Positions 11,511 to 12,961 of a stretch of DNA of 12,961 nt are shown here, in pieces (positions within the stretch are counted from its first letter, which is position 1; each line of letters starts with the position of its first letter). A program made the translations under genes and the position numbers. Origin of the DNA: DATJPR01 sp035506295 (lineage in GTDB: Bacteria > Bacteroidota > Ignavibacteria > UBA10030 > UBA6906); assembly GCA_035506295.1 (NCBI GenBank), contig DATJPR010000140.1, positions 1 to 12,961 on the forward strand. Direction: 5' to 3'. The notes beneath the pieces were generated by a model that saw only the letters and a program-made list of their open reading frames with translations, searched no databases and was not told the origin of the DNA.

Positions 11511-12961
11511 ATGGTCAGCAACTACTTTACATTGCAAGCCCTTACAGGCGAAGCTGAAACTTGCCTCAAAGGTAGAGAGATCCACCAGTCATTCTCCCAG
11601 GACAAAGCGGAGGTCGTCCTTACATTTAAAGACACTGAATCAGCCCTCGTCCTCTCGTGCAGGCCGGAGAGTTCCACATTTTTCATCTATCCGGGCTTCC
11701 AGCGGGCTAAGAAGAACTCCGCTGACATCTTCCCGGATTGTTGGGGCGCCCAAATTCTGGGAATTGCGCTCGATCCTTCGGACCGGATCTTGACGATTAC
11801 CCTTGCCGACTCCTCGAGGATCGCGGCTCTGTTCTTCGGACCTTCATCAAACATCCTCCTTCTTTCAACGGAGAATGTCATCCGGAGTTCTTTTCAGAAG
11901 AACCACGAACTCGCCGGGAGTTTGTACACGCCATCAACGCGCGATCGTGTCATCGATCTTCAAGTCTTGCACGAATTTCCCCGAGCCCACCCGGACATCA
12001 CGGTCCTCGCAGCGGTCCGAAAGGCGTTCCCGCTCTTTGCCCAGCCTCTCGCGGAAGAGGCATTGTTTCGCGCGGGTCTTGAAGAGTCCATACTTGTTTC
12101 CCATCTGACCGATGCCGGCATCCAGTCGCTCTCCGCGGCCATGCAGCAAATGTTGATCGAGCTTCAGCATCCGGAACCCCGTGTTTATGTTGACGAGGAG
12201 TCACACCGGAATGTCCTTTCGGTGGTTCGCCTCGGCTTTCTCGCCGGGTTTGAAGAGCGCAGGTTCCCGACGACAAGCGAGGCCGTCCGATTCGCCGTTA
12301 GCCGACGCCGCGCCGACCACTCCCTCGAGCAACGCAGGAACAGTCTCACCAGCCACATCCGGCAGGCGGTGGACCGCTCCCGCCGTGCGCTTGATGCGGC
12401 AATTGCCGACGGCCGGGGTGCGGAACGCGGAGATGACTACGCGCGGTTCGGGACCCTGTTGATGGCCAACGCCGGCGCTGCCCAACGCGGTGATCAGTCC
12501 GCAACGGTCGTGGCTGACGGCGAGCCGATTGCCATCCCTCTCGACACCCGCCTCTCGCAGATCCAGAATGCGCAACGATACTTTGAGAAAGCAAAACGCG
12601 CACGATCCGCAGCCGAGGAATCCGCTTCGCGAAGGATCGAACTGGAGAGACGCATCGTTGCCGGAGAGAATCTCTTGGCCGCCCTCGGCGAAGCTTCAAC
12701 GCTCACAGACTTGAAACGGGTCATGACGGAACGAAAAGACGAACTTCGGGAGTTCGGCATCGGGGAAAAGGGAGAGACCACTCCATCGCCGTTTCGGCGG
12801 TTCACGGTCGACGGCGGCTTCGAGGTTCTCGCGGGCAAGAGCAGCGAGAACAACGATGAGCTGACGCTCCACGTTGCGAAGCCTCATGATCTCTGGTTTC
12901 ATGCGCGCGGCTCCAGCGGCTCGCACGTCGTCCTGCGCGTATCGACGGGAAAAGGAGAGCC
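11511..12961 (+). CDS. rqcH: NFACT family protein (RqcH / Rqc2 homologue), 3' end beyond the window
   Basis: The frame is open from the ATG at 11511 to the window edge (483 codons). Bacterial RqcH binds stalled large ribosomal subunits with tRNA and adds C-terminal alanine tails that mark the nascent chain for degradation. The NFACT-N domain covers about 1-160 and keeps the functional Asp-Arg pair (Asp91-Arg92 in SDRILTITL). A helix-hairpin-helix-like region lies at about 165-215, and coiled-coil arms at about 265-300 and 355-415. The conserved YARFGTLLMAN (310-320) and IPLDTRLSQIQNAQRYFEKAK (342-362) stand between them. The NFACT-R domain begins near 428 with FEVLAGKSSENNDELT and HDLWFHARGSSGSHVVL. 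No strong Shine-Dalgarno is present; GGAT lies seven bases upstream. The gene is divergent from yicC. Confidence 0.9.
   Translation, partial: MVSNYFTLQALTGEAETCLKGREIHQSFSQDKAEVVLTFKDTESALVLSCRPESSTFFIYPGFQRAKKNSADIFPDCWGAQILGIALDPSDRILTITLADSSRIAALFFGPSSNILLLSTENVIRSSFQKNHELAGSLYTPSTRDRVIDLQVLHEFPRAHPDITVLAAVRKAFPLFAQPLAEEALFRAGLEESILVSHLTDAGIQSLSAAMQQMLIELQHPEPRVYVDEESHRNVLSVVRLGFLAGFEERRFPTTSEAVRFAVSRRRADHSLEQRRNSLTSHIRQAVDRSRRALDAAIADGRGAERGDDYARFGTLLMANAGAAQRGDQSATVVADGEPIAIPLDTRLSQIQNAQRYFEKAKRARSAAEESASRRIELERRIVAGENLLAALGEASTLTDLKRVMTERKDELREFGIGEKGETTPSPFRRFTVDGGFEVLAGKSSENNDELTLHVAKPHDLWFHARGSSGSHVVLRVSTGKGE

Overview
The window looks like a chromosomal segment from the FCB/Bacteroidota-Chlorobiota side of the tree, probably Ignavibacteria-like and moderately GC-rich. 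Two clues support this. A secreted beta-helix protein ends in a type IX secretion (T9SS) type A sorting domain with the NYPNPFNPTT signature, and the RNA polymerase omega subunit is the Rpb6-like form of that group. The placement is inferred from family signatures, not from a search.

Layout, left to right. A secreted protein runs off the left edge (minus strand, only its signal peptide visible). Next are a membrane-anchored AraC-family regulator (minus) and, across a 467-base gene-free spacer full of repeats, a divergent T9SS-exported beta-helix protein (plus). A small VOC/glyoxalase-fold gene (minus) follows, bracketed by related short repeats.

From about 4.1 to 11.3 kb there is one long minus-strand gene train, read in the order yicC, gmk, rpoZ, coaBC, family-4 uracil-DNA glycosylase, dnaB, a DUF1460 amidase and a DUF4412 secreted protein. 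Gaps are 3 to 100 bases. A sigma70-like promoter lies in front of yicC and a strong intrinsic terminator lies behind the DUF4412 gene. The train combines RNA turnover, GMP phosphorylation, transcription, coenzyme A synthesis, DNA repair, replication and envelope functions. A divergent NFACT/RqcH (ribosome rescue) gene starts at 11511 and runs off the right edge.

The least ordinary content is in the spacers. A heptanucleotide repeat family (CTGTCNN and its complement NNGACAG) occurs at four places. Two are large hairpins (before coaBC and between yicC and the NFACT gene). The other two form an inverted pair around the end of the beta-helix gene, and one of these lies in frame inside the T9SS sorting domain. 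Other structure includes a 26-base tandem repeat near the VOC gene, a pair of near-identical 28-base direct repeats around a GC-rich tract, and two consensus DnaA boxes upstream of the NFACT gene. I saw no CRISPR array, phage, transposase, rRNA or tRNA. Most genes are recognisable housekeeping genes, and I cannot claim a new multi-gene system here.
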